Below, piece by piece: positions 23,858 through 35,690 of a stretch of DNA of 64,000 nucleotides. Origin of the DNA: Epiperipatus broadwayi. Its lineage: Eukaryota; Onychophora; Udeonychophora; Euonychophora; Peripatidae. A program made the position numbers and the translations under genes. Every line of letters begins with the position of its first letter. Positions within the stretch are counted from its first letter, which is position 1. The stretch is taken from the NCBI GenBank assembly GCA_028023455.1, contig JAQFVV010012420.1:7025194-7089193 (forward strand), in the 5' to 3' direction. The notes under the pieces were generated by a model. The model was not told the DNA's origin. It did not search any database and worked only from the letters and a program-made list of their open reading frames with translations.

Positions 23858-26800
23858 AATATGGAAATGATGCATAATGCTGAATGAAACATATATAGAA
23901 TAATTTTTTCAATAGTCTGCAAAAATTCAGGATATTCTTTATTTTAAAGGGAGAGTGTGATTGAAACAATATATATATATTCTAACCTTGCTCTCGTGCA
24001 TCCTCACTTCAGAATAGTATATGATATAAAATAAAACGGGTTCTATCTCAATTAATAATTAATAACTAAAATATTTAGCATTAAAATTTAAAATATTTCA
24101 CTAGCTCAAATTTAAAATACGAATAAGGTTCAGTTTATAAAAATAAATTAAATAAATATTTAATATTTTCATGAGACTTGAAGTGAAAATACAGGTGACA
24201 AGATAGATTACATTGAGCCAATATCCCACAGGATACTACCTCAATGGCATAAGAACACTATCCCCCCTTTATTACTATTTCAAATAACAAACTCATAGTA
24301 TTCTTATGACTTTAATAACTTCTACTCACTAAGATTAAACTAATAATTAAGTCTTAATCTTCTATTTGTAATAATCTAGCTCAATAAAATAATCTCAGGT
24401 TCATAAAGTTTATTCTAAGTTAATTTAAAAATACGGTAGTAAAATATGAGAAGGGATTTTATGTCATAATCTACTACACTGAAACTAATAATAATAAATA
24501 ACAGTAATAATATTCTTCATTGTTTAACTAATTCTGTATATCTTTTCTTTTTACTATAATTTTATTACCATAATAAAATAATGAAATAATATAATATGAT
24601 CTTATATCTTCATGTAATGATATAATAAATACGTGGTAGCATTTTAATAATCTGACAAACAAAATATGTGTGGCAACTGATAGCATATAATTTAATATAA
24701 TATTGTGATAACTGATTTATGACCAATAAAATAATGTAAGATTATGATTATTTAATTATAATGAATACCAATAAAATATTTAAAATTCTTAAAATAATTC
24801 TCTATTTATCTTTTGTGCAAAATTATATATTTGTTTCAATTATTATGCATATATCGTGATTTCATGCAGCGATGTGGAGAAATAAATAACTCGGACACAA
24901 AATTTTTGAAATAACAAAATTTAACAAAGTTTATTACTAACAACAAATAAATAAACAATTTATTTACACTATTTACAGTGGATATCCTTAACTTTTTTAC
25001 TTTACAGTTTGATCTACCGGGTTATAAAAAAAATAATTTATATTTCAATTATATCTTTATTTAGATTTAGGACAAAATTTAAAAAAAAATGTTACTATTT
25101 GGTTTCTCATTATGGTTAACTTATTACAAATATATTTATCTACTTTATTAGCAACAGCATTTTATCCTTAATATTATTAAACTATCTTATTTTAAAAAAT
25201 TCATACTTAGAAAAACATTCTATAGAAAACAAAATTTTATAATGAGTATGGATTTCTCAAAATATTAAAAAAAATTTCATCTTGCAAAGTCAAAGATGTT
25301 ACACAAAATATTATCCAAAATTCAGTACTAGATTTTAGTATTTATCACACAATGTTTACTAATCATAATATATTCTTCTTTAAGCCTTACTTTAGTATGA
25401 TATAAGTGTAATCATCAATATATTTCTGTTAATCAATAAACAAAAAATATACTATGCATATTGTTTACATAATTTACTTTGTACTATTGTATTTTAAAAA
25501 TATGCAATACTTATTTTCTCTTAAAAAAAATAATACTAAAGCATTTAAAATTATTATCACTTTAAAGAAAATATCTTTGTTTAGATACTTTATTTTAAAA
25601 AAGTTTATATTTCATTTCCGAAATAAAATTCAAAATATATTCTATGATTCTTTTCTTTCCTTAGGATACTTTGGATCTTCAATTTTAAGTTATAACGTCC
25701 TATTCCTTCTAAGCAAATAAACCAATCTTATACAAAACGATAGCATAACCTAAGTTCTAAATTATTTATCATTTCTCTTAAACATATCTTACTGAATGAT
25801 GCAGTTACATGAAATAAAGATAGCGAAAACAGATGCATAGGATTAAGGAAGAAAGCTAGAGTATTACTCTTAACATATCTCAAAATCATGGCACAGTGCG
25901 AAGAGGTATGACATTTACCTGCCTAATATCCTCTAGTACAGGGACGATGTTAAAGCTATTTCTTCAGCTTTATTAGAACATCAAATATTTAAAGAAATAT
26001 AAACACTGTCCAAATAAAATGTGTATCAGTCATAGGGCTTTGTTAACTATGCTGATATTCACATAAAGACTAAATATTATTTCCATTCCTTATAACATCC
26101 TATTTCTTAAAACATCATCTTGGTTTCCTGTTCACTAAGTACTTCCAAGCCACTATCTCAACATTATTTCTCAAGATTTTCCACATCTTACATCGATAAA
26201 TAACTATCTGCATTTACAAAACAATAAATAAAATTCATTAATAGTTAAACAATCTAGCTGTTCCACAAGAAAAGTCTGCTTACTTCATTATTCTATATGT
26301 CTAATCATATACAATCTACTTAGATAATATTTGAATATCCAATAACATGAAAATTTTAAAAGAATCACATAATTATTTGTTATGTTGGATTATATCACTA
26401 ATAAAAAAAAAAAAAAAATCGTCGTATGCATATTTTCAAATCAATCCTATCTCATAATGTTTTTTAAAATGTTGTATGAAATGCGGTACATATAAGTAAA
26501 AAAAACTTTTACACTTCATTCTTCCAATTTATGGATGATCTAAAGAAAACAAAAAAATATATACATTATAAATTATCAATAGTTATTATTATTACCAATA
26601 ACCTTTATCTAGTCATCGTGTTCAGTAGGCTTCCTTTATCCACTTGAGCATTGCAGATATAAAAAAAAATTCACACCCATACACTTTATATTAAAATATT
26701 TTTAGCTAAATTATTAGATTGTTATATTATAAAATTTTAATATTAATAAATTAATGTTTTTATGTTTTTCCTAATCTTATATAAAAATTTAGATTTAAAC

Positions 26801-28974
26801 TAGGTTAACAAAATAAAAGGAATCAAAACTATAATTACATATTTTCTTGACGATAGTTCCTGATAAGTCCAAAATGTTTATTATTTTCTCTAGAGTTTTT
26901 AAAAATGTTCTCCTCCAAGCGCATTAAAGTTTAAAATAAAAATAATTATTAATCCATTTAGTAAAATTTATAGAAAATAATCCTTGGTTTTAGTATTTAG
27001 GACGATAATTATTAAATCATAATATTAATTAATCCCGTGAAGCTTCTTAATCTTCTCTACCAATATTCTCTGTGTATCCGATGCATCAATCCATCTAATT
27101 TAACTTTAAAAATATTCGATAAACTTTTAAGTACTATTTGTATTTCCATGGATCCATCTTTTATTCAACTATGTGTTCACTTTTTTATATATGTTTCCTT
27201 CTTGATACATTTAAACTTTCGTTTGGTATTTTTTATAAATCTCTTTTAAAAATAAAAAAAAACTTCAAGTACTTTTAAACAAATCTTTTCTAAATACATT
27301 TTAAATAATTCTAAGACCGGATATTTTAATATCAAAAACGCTTCTGTAACATATTCTCCTGGGTTCTTTCTTTAATTCTTGAAAATATTTTTTAAAAAAT
27401 GTTACCTTCAGAAAGGATATAACATTTTACTCCTTTGAATATCATATTATATAAAATAATTCATGAAATATAATTGTCTTATTACTATTTAAAAAATAAA
27501 TCTTGGATAGGCTTATAAATAATACGTTTCAATACATTTTTTTTTTTTTTAGACTCCGTATAATGTCCGAGCTGTGGTTTTTTATGTACCAAAACAGTTC
27601 TCCGGTGAAGTATTAATAAAGCTGTATCAATAAATATTTCAAATATTTTTTCAGCATTACAACTTATATCCATTTTATTTCGTAGTATATCCATCCTTTA
27701 TTGCGAAGTTTAGGTTAAATTTTTAGATAAAACACGACTGGTAAGTACTTTAAAAAATTAGAAAATCATTTCCACGAAGTTTCTAAATTATTATATTTTA
27801 AAACTCTCTTTTGCAAAAAAATACTTTTAAAATTATCAATTAGTTTTTTTGCAGATAAAGTTATAAGAAAGTACTAAAAAAAATTGACTAAAATAAAAAA
27901 ATTAAAAAAAAAAATACTATCTCTTTGAGAGCTGCTAATATACCTTTCTTTGGTTTCAATACATTATTAATCTCCCCGATAACTCCGTGCAAATCCTATT
28001 TATAGTCTGTAAGAATACCTATTCCTATTGGTTAATTCTTACTTTAGCTTGAGAACAAATTTACATATTTTCAATTTCAAGTAGAATTGAATTTCAAAAT
28101 TAGAAATTATGACGTAATGAACTTAAAATATTATTTAAAATATTACGTTTAAATCAATTATTATTTTATTAAAATTATTTAAACATTTAAAATAACTTTT
28201 AAAATAACTTTAATAACCTATTCCATTTATCTATTTTTATTTAAACAAAATATTTAATTTTTATTATATCTGTATTCGTCTTTATTACATTACTTAAAAC
28301 ATTACATACGATAGTTAACTTAATATTTATTATTATTTGCTAGGTGACAATTCCATCCAATTCTATAATATAACTTTTAAAATATTTTAAACTTTGTTAC
28401 TTTAAATACAAACAAGCATGTGTGTGAAAGTATTAGTATACAAGTCACATGATTAATAACTTTGACAGACGATTTTCAATCTATTTCTCTGCCTAGATTT
28501 ATAAAATTGATACACTTATTATATTATATAATATAATTATAAAATTTGGAAGAACAATTTAGAAAATATAGAATTAAATACAATTCTCACCATCATAAAG
28601 TTTATTTTTAAAATATATTATATTAATTTTGACTATTAAATATGATTATAAATTTAAACACTGTATTTATTAACTTATCAGTTTTAAACTATTAAAATTG
28701 AACTTATTAAATATACTTTTAATATTTATAGCTGAGTTATTTAATATGGCCAGCTTTTACAACCATATGCAACAATATTTTAAGCTTTACTTAACTACTT
28801 TTAAATGATTTTATATACTACGTATTCTCTTTAGCTTCAAATTGTACTTTAAAGATATAATTGACTTAATACAATTACCATATTAAAAGAAAATATTCTA
28901 AATTAAAAATTTTTAGTAATTGACTGTTATGAATTATTACTGACCTATAGAAAAGGGCACATATATATATATAT
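23858..28974. other. Long gene-free AT-rich stretch
   Basis: Nothing coding could be supported. Open frames at 25454-25720, 27037-27249 and 27485-27694 are rich in Phe, Ile, Lys and Asn codons expected from base composition. A 15-base poly-A run lies at about 26403. No RNA gene or clear inverted repeat was seen. Confidence 0.45.
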
Positions 28975-29054
28975 AAACAAAAAAAGACTTATAAATCCAG
29001 TCCTCTGATTGAAATATAATATTATTTCTTGGATTTATAAGTCTTTTTTTGTTT
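28975..29054. repeat. Perfect-arm hairpin, about 25-bp arms
   Basis: Arms aaaaaaagacttataaatcc and ggatttataagtcttttttt are exact reverse complements around a ~30-bp centre, embedded between (TA)n runs. This layout fits a very short MITE or solo terminal repeat pair. Non-coding. Confidence 0.75.
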
Positions 29055-29219
29055 TTATATGTATTTGCTTTGGTTAGTTTTTTATATATTAATATATATA
29101 TATTGTAATGGGATGGGGTAAGAGAAAGTGTTTCACCTGGGGTGATGGAAAATCATCATCATCCCCAAGTAATTAAATACAAAATCAAATTTATAAAGTA
29201 TATATAAGTAATTTATAAT

Positions 29220-29753
29220 ATTTTATAAGAGCATGAGATTAGAAAATCTCTGAGGTCATTGAGAGATCAGCCAGAAACTATACATCAATCATATATCAAT
29301 CATTATTATCAAAAAGTATAAGTAATACTCAAAATAAACCATTCATTATCATGATTGATGGGAATAAAATATAATAAAATCTGAACAATAAATCAACAGT
29401 CCATCTTGTGACTGGATTGAAAATGGGTATAGACCAGGCTAACTATTGAGCCTTTGCCACCTTGGGCAATTAGTTAAACATAACTTGGATGCACCATCCA
29501 TTAAAATATACAGTAATAAAAAATCAAAACAATAATGCTGGGGCATTAAAACATGTCCTCTTTTTACAATAAAACTCAGCACTCTCTAATAGACCTCTTA
29601 TTTTATACCTCAGAATTACACCTCGGTCTGGAGGCCACCCTCCAGCCAGTCGCCTTCTCAGACCACCAAGCAATATTAACTTCTCTACATTTTAGAAACT
29701 GTACCACAATCAGTCTCTACAAAACTATTAGAGTACTAACTCGTGCTGCATGA
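29220..29753 (+). pseudogene. LINE AP-endonuclease remnant
   Basis: The final open part (29553-29753) reads SLIDLLFYTSELHLGL and then PVAFSDHQAILTSL. It matches the C-terminal end of LINE apurinic endonucleases, where S-R-I-D-x-I and the catalytic S-D-H motif occur at this spacing. Further upstream, with stops, traces such as INHSLS.LMG (about 29340, fitting the L..GDFN strand) and GQLVKHNLDA (about 29450) are consistent. The conserved arginine of SRID is leucine here. The domain nicks target DNA in intact elements; this copy is dead. The downstream RT frame lies in a different phase, so a frameshift separates the two near 29750. Confidence 0.65.
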
Positions 29754-31144
29754 CAGAAGCCTTTTTATCTGAAACATACATTCTGTTTCATAATATTGAT
29801 ATTCTTTCTAGGCCTCCAGAAGAAGCTTGGTTTTCATTCATAGGAATATTACAGACCTTAATAGCACACTATACTAAGGAAGTCAAAGGACCTACCACCC
29901 TATTCAAAGAATTAGAACATATCCACAATAAGATCAAGAATTTTGCTATAGACACTGAACCTATAGAAAATTTACTTGCCCTCAAAAATCAATATAAACA
30001 TAAACAAACAACAATAGCAGAACATATAGCTATTAAGAGATCTAAGATTTTCCTGCCATCGCAACACTGTTGGATGAGAGGATACCTGCGGTGGGCTTTA
30101 GGTGCAAAATCAAAACAAACCACTCCAACAATTATAACCATCAATGGTTTTCAAACCACTGGCCTCCAAATGATTCAACATATCGAAGAACATCTCAGAG
30201 ATTGCCTTCAGGCTCACTACATGGATGTACACAAAACATCGAGAGACAGTACTAGAGTAAATGCACATGGCATTACTGAGGCAGAGCTCAAAAGCTGCCT
30301 TTTAGCACTACCCATAAATGTCCACCCTGGAATGCATGCCATTCTCAAATTTGTACTAACTCACCTTAATAACTTCACAATCCCAATTATCATGAAAATG
30401 ATTAACCATTTATCATCACAGAAAAGATCAATAGCCAACCTCTATCCAATAGCAATGGTTCCATTCATTAAAAAGAACAGAGATCCAACATCCATCAACA
30501 GCTTAAGACCCATATCCATGACCCCTATCATCATTAAAATAATAGAGGGAGTCATAAAGGAAAAAATACAAGACAAAATCCTAAACAAAATATCAAAATC
30601 ACAATTTGCCAGAAAAGGATCATCCACACTGACTGCAATGGGAGAGGTCAAAATATTACTGGACCATATTAGATCTAAAAAATTGTCCAAACCTATTGCA
30701 GTACAGATTGACATTACTGAAGCATTCGATTCAGTCAACATTAATACTCTACTTGATTTACTGGATGAATGTGAAATTCCCACAGAAATTATCCAAATCA
30801 TTGATAACCTCTTCCATAGCAGACTAATACACATATCGCTCAATGGGTCATATTCCAACGGTTTCTCCCCTTCCAGATCTATTCTGCAGGGATCCCCACT
30901 GAGTGCCCTACTCTTTTCATGCTACATTAACCCCCTGTTAATAGCATTAGAGAGCTCCCTCCCTGGAGTATTTATACCATGCATCAAAAAATCGATTAAG
31001 ACCATCACCTATATGGATGACGTTCTTATTATCCTACCATTTCAGAAATTTCTAAAACCTCTCTACAAAATCCTTGACAATTTCTCTAAAACCTCACAGC
31101 TTACCATAAACCCTGAAAAGTCATTATCATGGCATATTTCTTAA
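29750..31144 (+). pseudogene. LINE reverse transcriptase domain (open over 464 codons)
   Basis: An uninterrupted frame of 464 codons contains the RT motifs in order. The fingers read SLRPISMTPIIIKIIEGVI (about residues 250-270). Motif A is DITEAFDSV (about 320), with the first catalytic Asp. Motif B is QGSPLSALLFSCYINPL (about 380). Motif C is TYMDDVLIIL (about 420), with the catalytic Asp pair. Motif D is LTINPEKS (about 455). The enzyme copies LINE RNA at the nicked target. The ATG taken as start is only the first Met of the open stretch; in the intact element the frame continues from the endonuclease. The frame ends by a frameshift at about 31130-31160, after which motif E appears in another phase. 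Confidence 0.88.
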
Positions 31145-32286
31145 TGGAAGAAAAATCAGGCAAAACCCAGAATTTTCTAGGATTCCCTATATATAAATCC
31201 CAATCCACCATGTCGAAACATATACAGAATACCATCATTGACTCAACAAATCATCTTACACAGACACTCTCAAAAGTTTATTTATCTCTCCAAGGCAAGG
31301 TAGCCTTACTAAACATGAAAGTAATGTCTAAAATAGCCTACTACCTGCCCATCATATCCGTATCAAAGACCTTCATTAATAAAATCAATAGGATATGTGC
31401 AGGTCTGTTCTGGAAGCATCACATAACCTCCATTAGTATTTCAAGAATGCAATATCACAGAAAACTCAATGGAATGTTTCTACATTCCAATCAAGCCATT
31501 AACTATCAAAAAGGCCACACACTAATCTTCAACCTTATCCAAAAATTTGGCCAACCCCTAATATTAAGAGAGGTAATACCTACAGACACTCCCCCTCCTA
31601 TCAAGGCTGGTTGATTAGACCAACTAATTTTCCTTCTAAAACAACATAACAGCACCGCTACTGAAGTATTCAAAAACAAAATTAACATATGGGATGCACA
31701 CAATTTAATAAGCCCTAAACCACTTCAAATTAAACCAAGTCTTGGCTGTTCCAATTACAGAATCACCACCTTATTCAAATTCTCGAAGTTGGAACCCAAA
31801 TTCCTCAACTATCTTATAAAGGTGAACCTAAATGCAATGCATACCAATTGGTTCCTGCATTACAAAAGAGGTATAAGAAACATAGACCCCATTTGTTCAA
31901 ACTGCTTAATGCATGAAGAAACATTTGAACACATTATGCTTTCTTGCATGGGATTGGGAAGGATTAAACTCATAATATCTCAAAATAGTATTATTGATTA
32001 CTATAAAATTCTAACAATCAAAGAGTGTATTAAGGAAAGAGACTTCCCCACCATTAGGATAGCAATATTTGTTACATATTCTATCTGGGTGACAAGATGT
32101 AAATTAAAGTTTAGCATTCCCCAGCCAGAAGCAAACTCTTTCTTCCTTGCTACCCTTTCAAAACTGCAAAAGAAAGACAGGATGCTCTCCTCAAAGTTTC
32201 TACATGAAGAAACATGGAAATTGCTCAAAATACCCTACCTAAAAATGACATCAATCCTAATGATTGATAAATTATATAACAGGTAA
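31129..32286 (+). pseudogene. LINE RT thumb and C-terminal zinc knuckle
   Basis: Continuing from the RT in a shifted frame, the translation contains NFLGFPIY (RT motif E, usual form YLG..I). It is interrupted by one TGA at 31612-31614, then resumes in the same phase. The second part has CSNCLMHEETFEHIMLSC, i.e. C-x2-C-x5-ET-x2-H-x4-C, the zinc knuckle found at the C-terminus of many LINE ORF2 proteins. A comparable CQLC...EETIQHILYSC knuckle occurs in the LINE at the right end of the window. The last stop, at 32284-32286, probably corresponds to the native end, because the 3' untranslated region and A-run follow. Confidence 0.82.
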
Positions 32287-32507
32287 AAGAAACATGCAAA
32301 TATCTGATTAATGTATGGACATAAAAATGTCCTAAAAACACACTAATTTTTCTCTGATCTATGATCTGACTAAACAAACAAATCAGATCTCATCTCATTC
32401 TACACAAACTCTTGGAGAACCTATAACAATATAAACATATATAACTATTACTGAAAACATTTGTATATACCTATTATTAATAAACCTAAATTTTTTTAAA
32501 TAAAAAA

Positions 32508-34514
32508 AAACATGCTGATCATTATCAATGAACAGGCCACGTGTACTGGCCAGCTATAAACTTAAATTTTTAATAAGACTAAAGTAAAATAAAAGATAAG
32601 AGTGCATGGGCTTTAAAGAGTATTCTCTTTTGCACCAATCAGGATGACGATTGATCATCTCTGGATGCTCCAAAGCACTAAGTACACATCCCCATTTATA
32701 TATTCATCCCATGCACAAATCTATCTCAGAGAACATAAGCTCTATTACTGTATGTGACCAAGAGATGATGGAAACAATTTTTAACAATTAAATAAGTTTA
32801 TTAATAACAATAAAAAAACCAATTTACGGTCTTATAAAAATAAAATTACACACTATAAGCTTTCTGATTTTGATTACAGTATAAAATTTCAAATGATCAC
32901 ATTGAGATTTAAATAATTATTCAACATTTAGATTGTTACATTGATTTACATATATGTGTGCACAAACATGCAATTTATAATATACAATTAATATTTAAAA
33001 AAATGAATTGACATTTAAGCAAAAAAATATTAAAATTTTACATTTATGAGCACGTGCATATACACACACACTGGCTTCTATCTATTTCAACTTGTTACAA
33101 TAATGTTATCTTTCTTCTAATTAATTCAATATTGAAAGTATATATTCTTTTAATATCCTTTTTTTTAAGGAATTACTAAAACAATTTCTTCAAAATATAT
33201 ATCATATCGTCTTTCTTTTAGACATTTGACTCAAGCGAATTATTTACTTGTTTGTTTTAACTCAGTCATTTTAAGGAATAGTAAAATAAAATAACTCACT
33301 GTAGATACACCAACATGTTTATGTGTGGTTCCCTGCATGTATAGATAAACAGTAGCATAAGTACATTAATTTCTTTATGCTTTCTCTTGATAAGCTTGGT
33401 TTCTAGCCCATCAGAAAAAATATAATTCCGGGCTTGTTGGCCTCATCAGGGAAAAGTATTCAAGTAATTGGTTGGCATACCATGAGCTTTTGTTGTCCAA
33501 GAAATTGTCAAGCTGTCTTCTAGAACATATTTAAGCAACTAGTTGATCCATTTGAAGTGACCCTGGCCTCATGAATCAAATGTCTGCAGTAAACTATAAG
33601 GCAGCTAGTGGATTGTATTCCCTTAGATCTTCATAGGAGCTTTGTATAGTACTTCTAGCTATTTTTTCCTCATTTTTAGGCTATTGATTCAGAAGTGACC
33701 CAGCTTCAAGTAAATCAAAACTCCTGCAAAGAAAAATAGTAGCACTCCTGGATCTATTGTCCTGCCTTCAGCTATATCAGTTCATGGTGGTTATTTTGCC
33801 AACTCTCTGGTCAGCTAAAACCAACTGCTGCAAACTTCAACAAGCTGCAATAAAATATTGTAACCAACTTTTCAGCTGATAGACTGTTCTCTTCAAAAAT
33901 CACTATCTAGACTGGAGCTAATTTTGTTATCAGCCCTTTTATAGAATCATCTAAGGTGATAATAACACCTTGATTGAAAACAGAGTTTTTTATTTTTATC
34001 TCTCTAATCCCTTTGAAAACATACATGTTTTAATTAATTAAAAAAAATTCAAAAACAAGTATTGTGTTTTTACATTCCACAATCAGAATAATAATAATAC
34101 AATATATATATATATATTCAGACCTTTTAAAAGTTTAATTTATAAAATGATATTTTAAATCAGAGTTATTATTTATTTTTATTTCAATGAATGTAGAAAA
34201 TATCTACTATAATTTTTGTCTGTGTTTATTTCTAGTTTTTCTTTCAACTTTATATATATATTTATGCATACACACTATATATATTTACATGCTTACAAGT
34301 AAATATTAAATATTTCATTTACTGCAGTCAAAGTAACATTGCATAAAGTTATGAAGTGGATCTATTTTCAAACTTTACTTAATGAAACTTTGATTGTAAT
34401 TAAGAACTATTTAATGGTGCATGGATAAAATTTTGATAATTACATATGCTTATCCAAGTGTATTAAATTTATGTGGTAATCATTCACTAATTATAATTTC
34501 AAATTTATATATAT
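32508..34514. other. Gene-free stretch with a moderately GC-richer middle
   Basis: About 33300-33960 is less AT-rich than its flanks and may be an unrecognised repeat; all frames are interrupted. Its minus strand carries a hammerhead-like core described separately. The rest is AT-rich with nothing recognisable. Confidence 0.4.
33424..33450 (-). ncRNA. Degenerate hammerhead-like core, minus strand
   Basis: On the minus strand the sequence reads CTGATGA, then GGCC-aacaa-GCCC, then GGAAT. CTGATGA-GGCC...GGCC-GAAA is the classical hammerhead arrangement, with no spacer between CTGATGA and the stem; here the closing strand and the GAAA are mutated. It lies in the less AT-rich segment of uncertain origin. 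Probably an inactive relic or a chance look-alike. Confidence 0.2.
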
Positions 34515-35690
34515 ATATAATAAATAAAGCAAGTCATATATAGCATGACCTTGCTTTTATAAACTTGTATTTAAAAATATGTAATATAGGGAGCATGCCA
34601 ATAGCTCAAACAAGCTCTTAATTGATAAGTGCAGTAAGAGAAAATATTTAAAATCTCTATCTGGAACATTCCCATCCCCAGATCAATTGGTTTTGAGCTA
34701 TTGGCTCACTTCAGTGAGGAGCTAAAATATTCAGACACTAAATCTAAAATATCAGCTCAAAGCCCAGCACTTATTTACTAGGTAACATTTATGTAGAAAC
34801 TGTGAAATTTTCAGACATAAAAATGACTTTACCTCCAGATATCTAACTTAAATAGCTATATGGAACTGAACAAAATTCAGATTTACCATATATTAATAGA
34901 CTTATTATTGCCAAGGCCTTAAATGTAAAATTATACTAATCAATAAAGCAAGTCATATATAGTGTAACCTTGCATTTGGTTCAGTTCCATATAGCTATTT
35001 AAGTTATATAGCTGGAGTTCAAGACATTTTCATGTCTGAAAATTTCAGTTTCCATTTAAATGTTCATATTAAGTAAGTGAATTGGCTTTGAGTTGATATT
35101 TTATATCCAGTCTCTGAATATTCTAGCTCCTCATTGAGGTGAGCCAAAAGCTCAAAAAGAATTGGTCTGGGGATGGTGATAGAGATTTTAAATATTTTCT
35201 CTTACCATACTTATCAATTACGAGCTCATTTGAGTTATTGGTATACTCACTATATTACATATTTGTAAATACAAACTCATGAAAGCAATGTCATGTTGTA
35301 TATGACTTGCTTTATTGATTATTATAAATTTTATCTTTAAGGCCTTAGCAATTCTAAGGCTATTAGTATATGGTAGATCTGAATTTTGTTCGGTCCCATG
35401 TAGCTATTTAAATTAGATAGTTGGAATTAAAGACATTTTCATGTCTGAACAATTCATAGTTTCTACTTAAATGTTATCTATTAAATAAATACTGTTTTTT
35501 GAGTTGATATTTTAGATCTAGTGTCTGAATATTCTAGCTCCTCACTGAGGTGAGCCAAAAGCTTGAAACCAAATTGGTCTGGGGATGTTGCAGATAGAGA
35601 TTTTAAATATTTTCTCTTACTGCACTTATCAATTAAGAGCTTGTTTGAGCTATTGGTATAGTTCCTATATTATATATATATATAAAGCCT
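34515..35690. repeat. Complex inverted/tandem repeat, three copies of a ~350-450-bp unit
   Basis: Copy 1 (about 34520-34960) reads in one orientation. Copies 2 (about 34966-35320) and 3 (about 35320-35690) are in the opposite one. Shared landmarks are aataaagcaagtcatatata, a block around ttccatatagctatttaa, tttcagacat/atgtctgaaa, ctcctca(c/t)tgaggtgagcc, and agctcaaacaagctctta near the outer ends. Divergence is moderate. No coding potential. The unit is also related to the repeat at 40775-41745, which has the same landmark order. The type is unknown; a foldback or rolling-circle-like element would need checking. Confidence 0.75.

Larger units (their letters stand above)
29220..32507 (+). mobile_element. 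5'-truncated LINE, probably L1/Tx1 group
   Basis: This is the best-preserved mobile element in the window. In order it holds a decayed endonuclease C-terminus, a reverse transcriptase with YMDD, a C-terminal CCHC-type knuckle, a ~200-bp 3' untranslated region and a terminal A-rich run (about 32490-32507). The ORF1 gene and the start of the endonuclease are missing. Two frameshifts and one in-frame stop break the coding sequence, so it is inactive, but long open stretches remain, so it is fairly young. I could not identify a convincing target-site duplication. Group assignment rests on the SDH endonuclease motif, RT motif order and the C-terminal zinc knuckle. Confidence 0.85.

Noticed and set aside
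25454-25720. 88-codon open frame with hydrophobic stretches
   Set aside because: Phe/Ile/Lys-rich as expected from AT-rich DNA; no motif, no context.
30442-30858. 138-codon open frame on the minus strand
   Set aside because: It is exactly antisense to the LINE reverse transcriptase and shows no domain of its own; a shadow frame.
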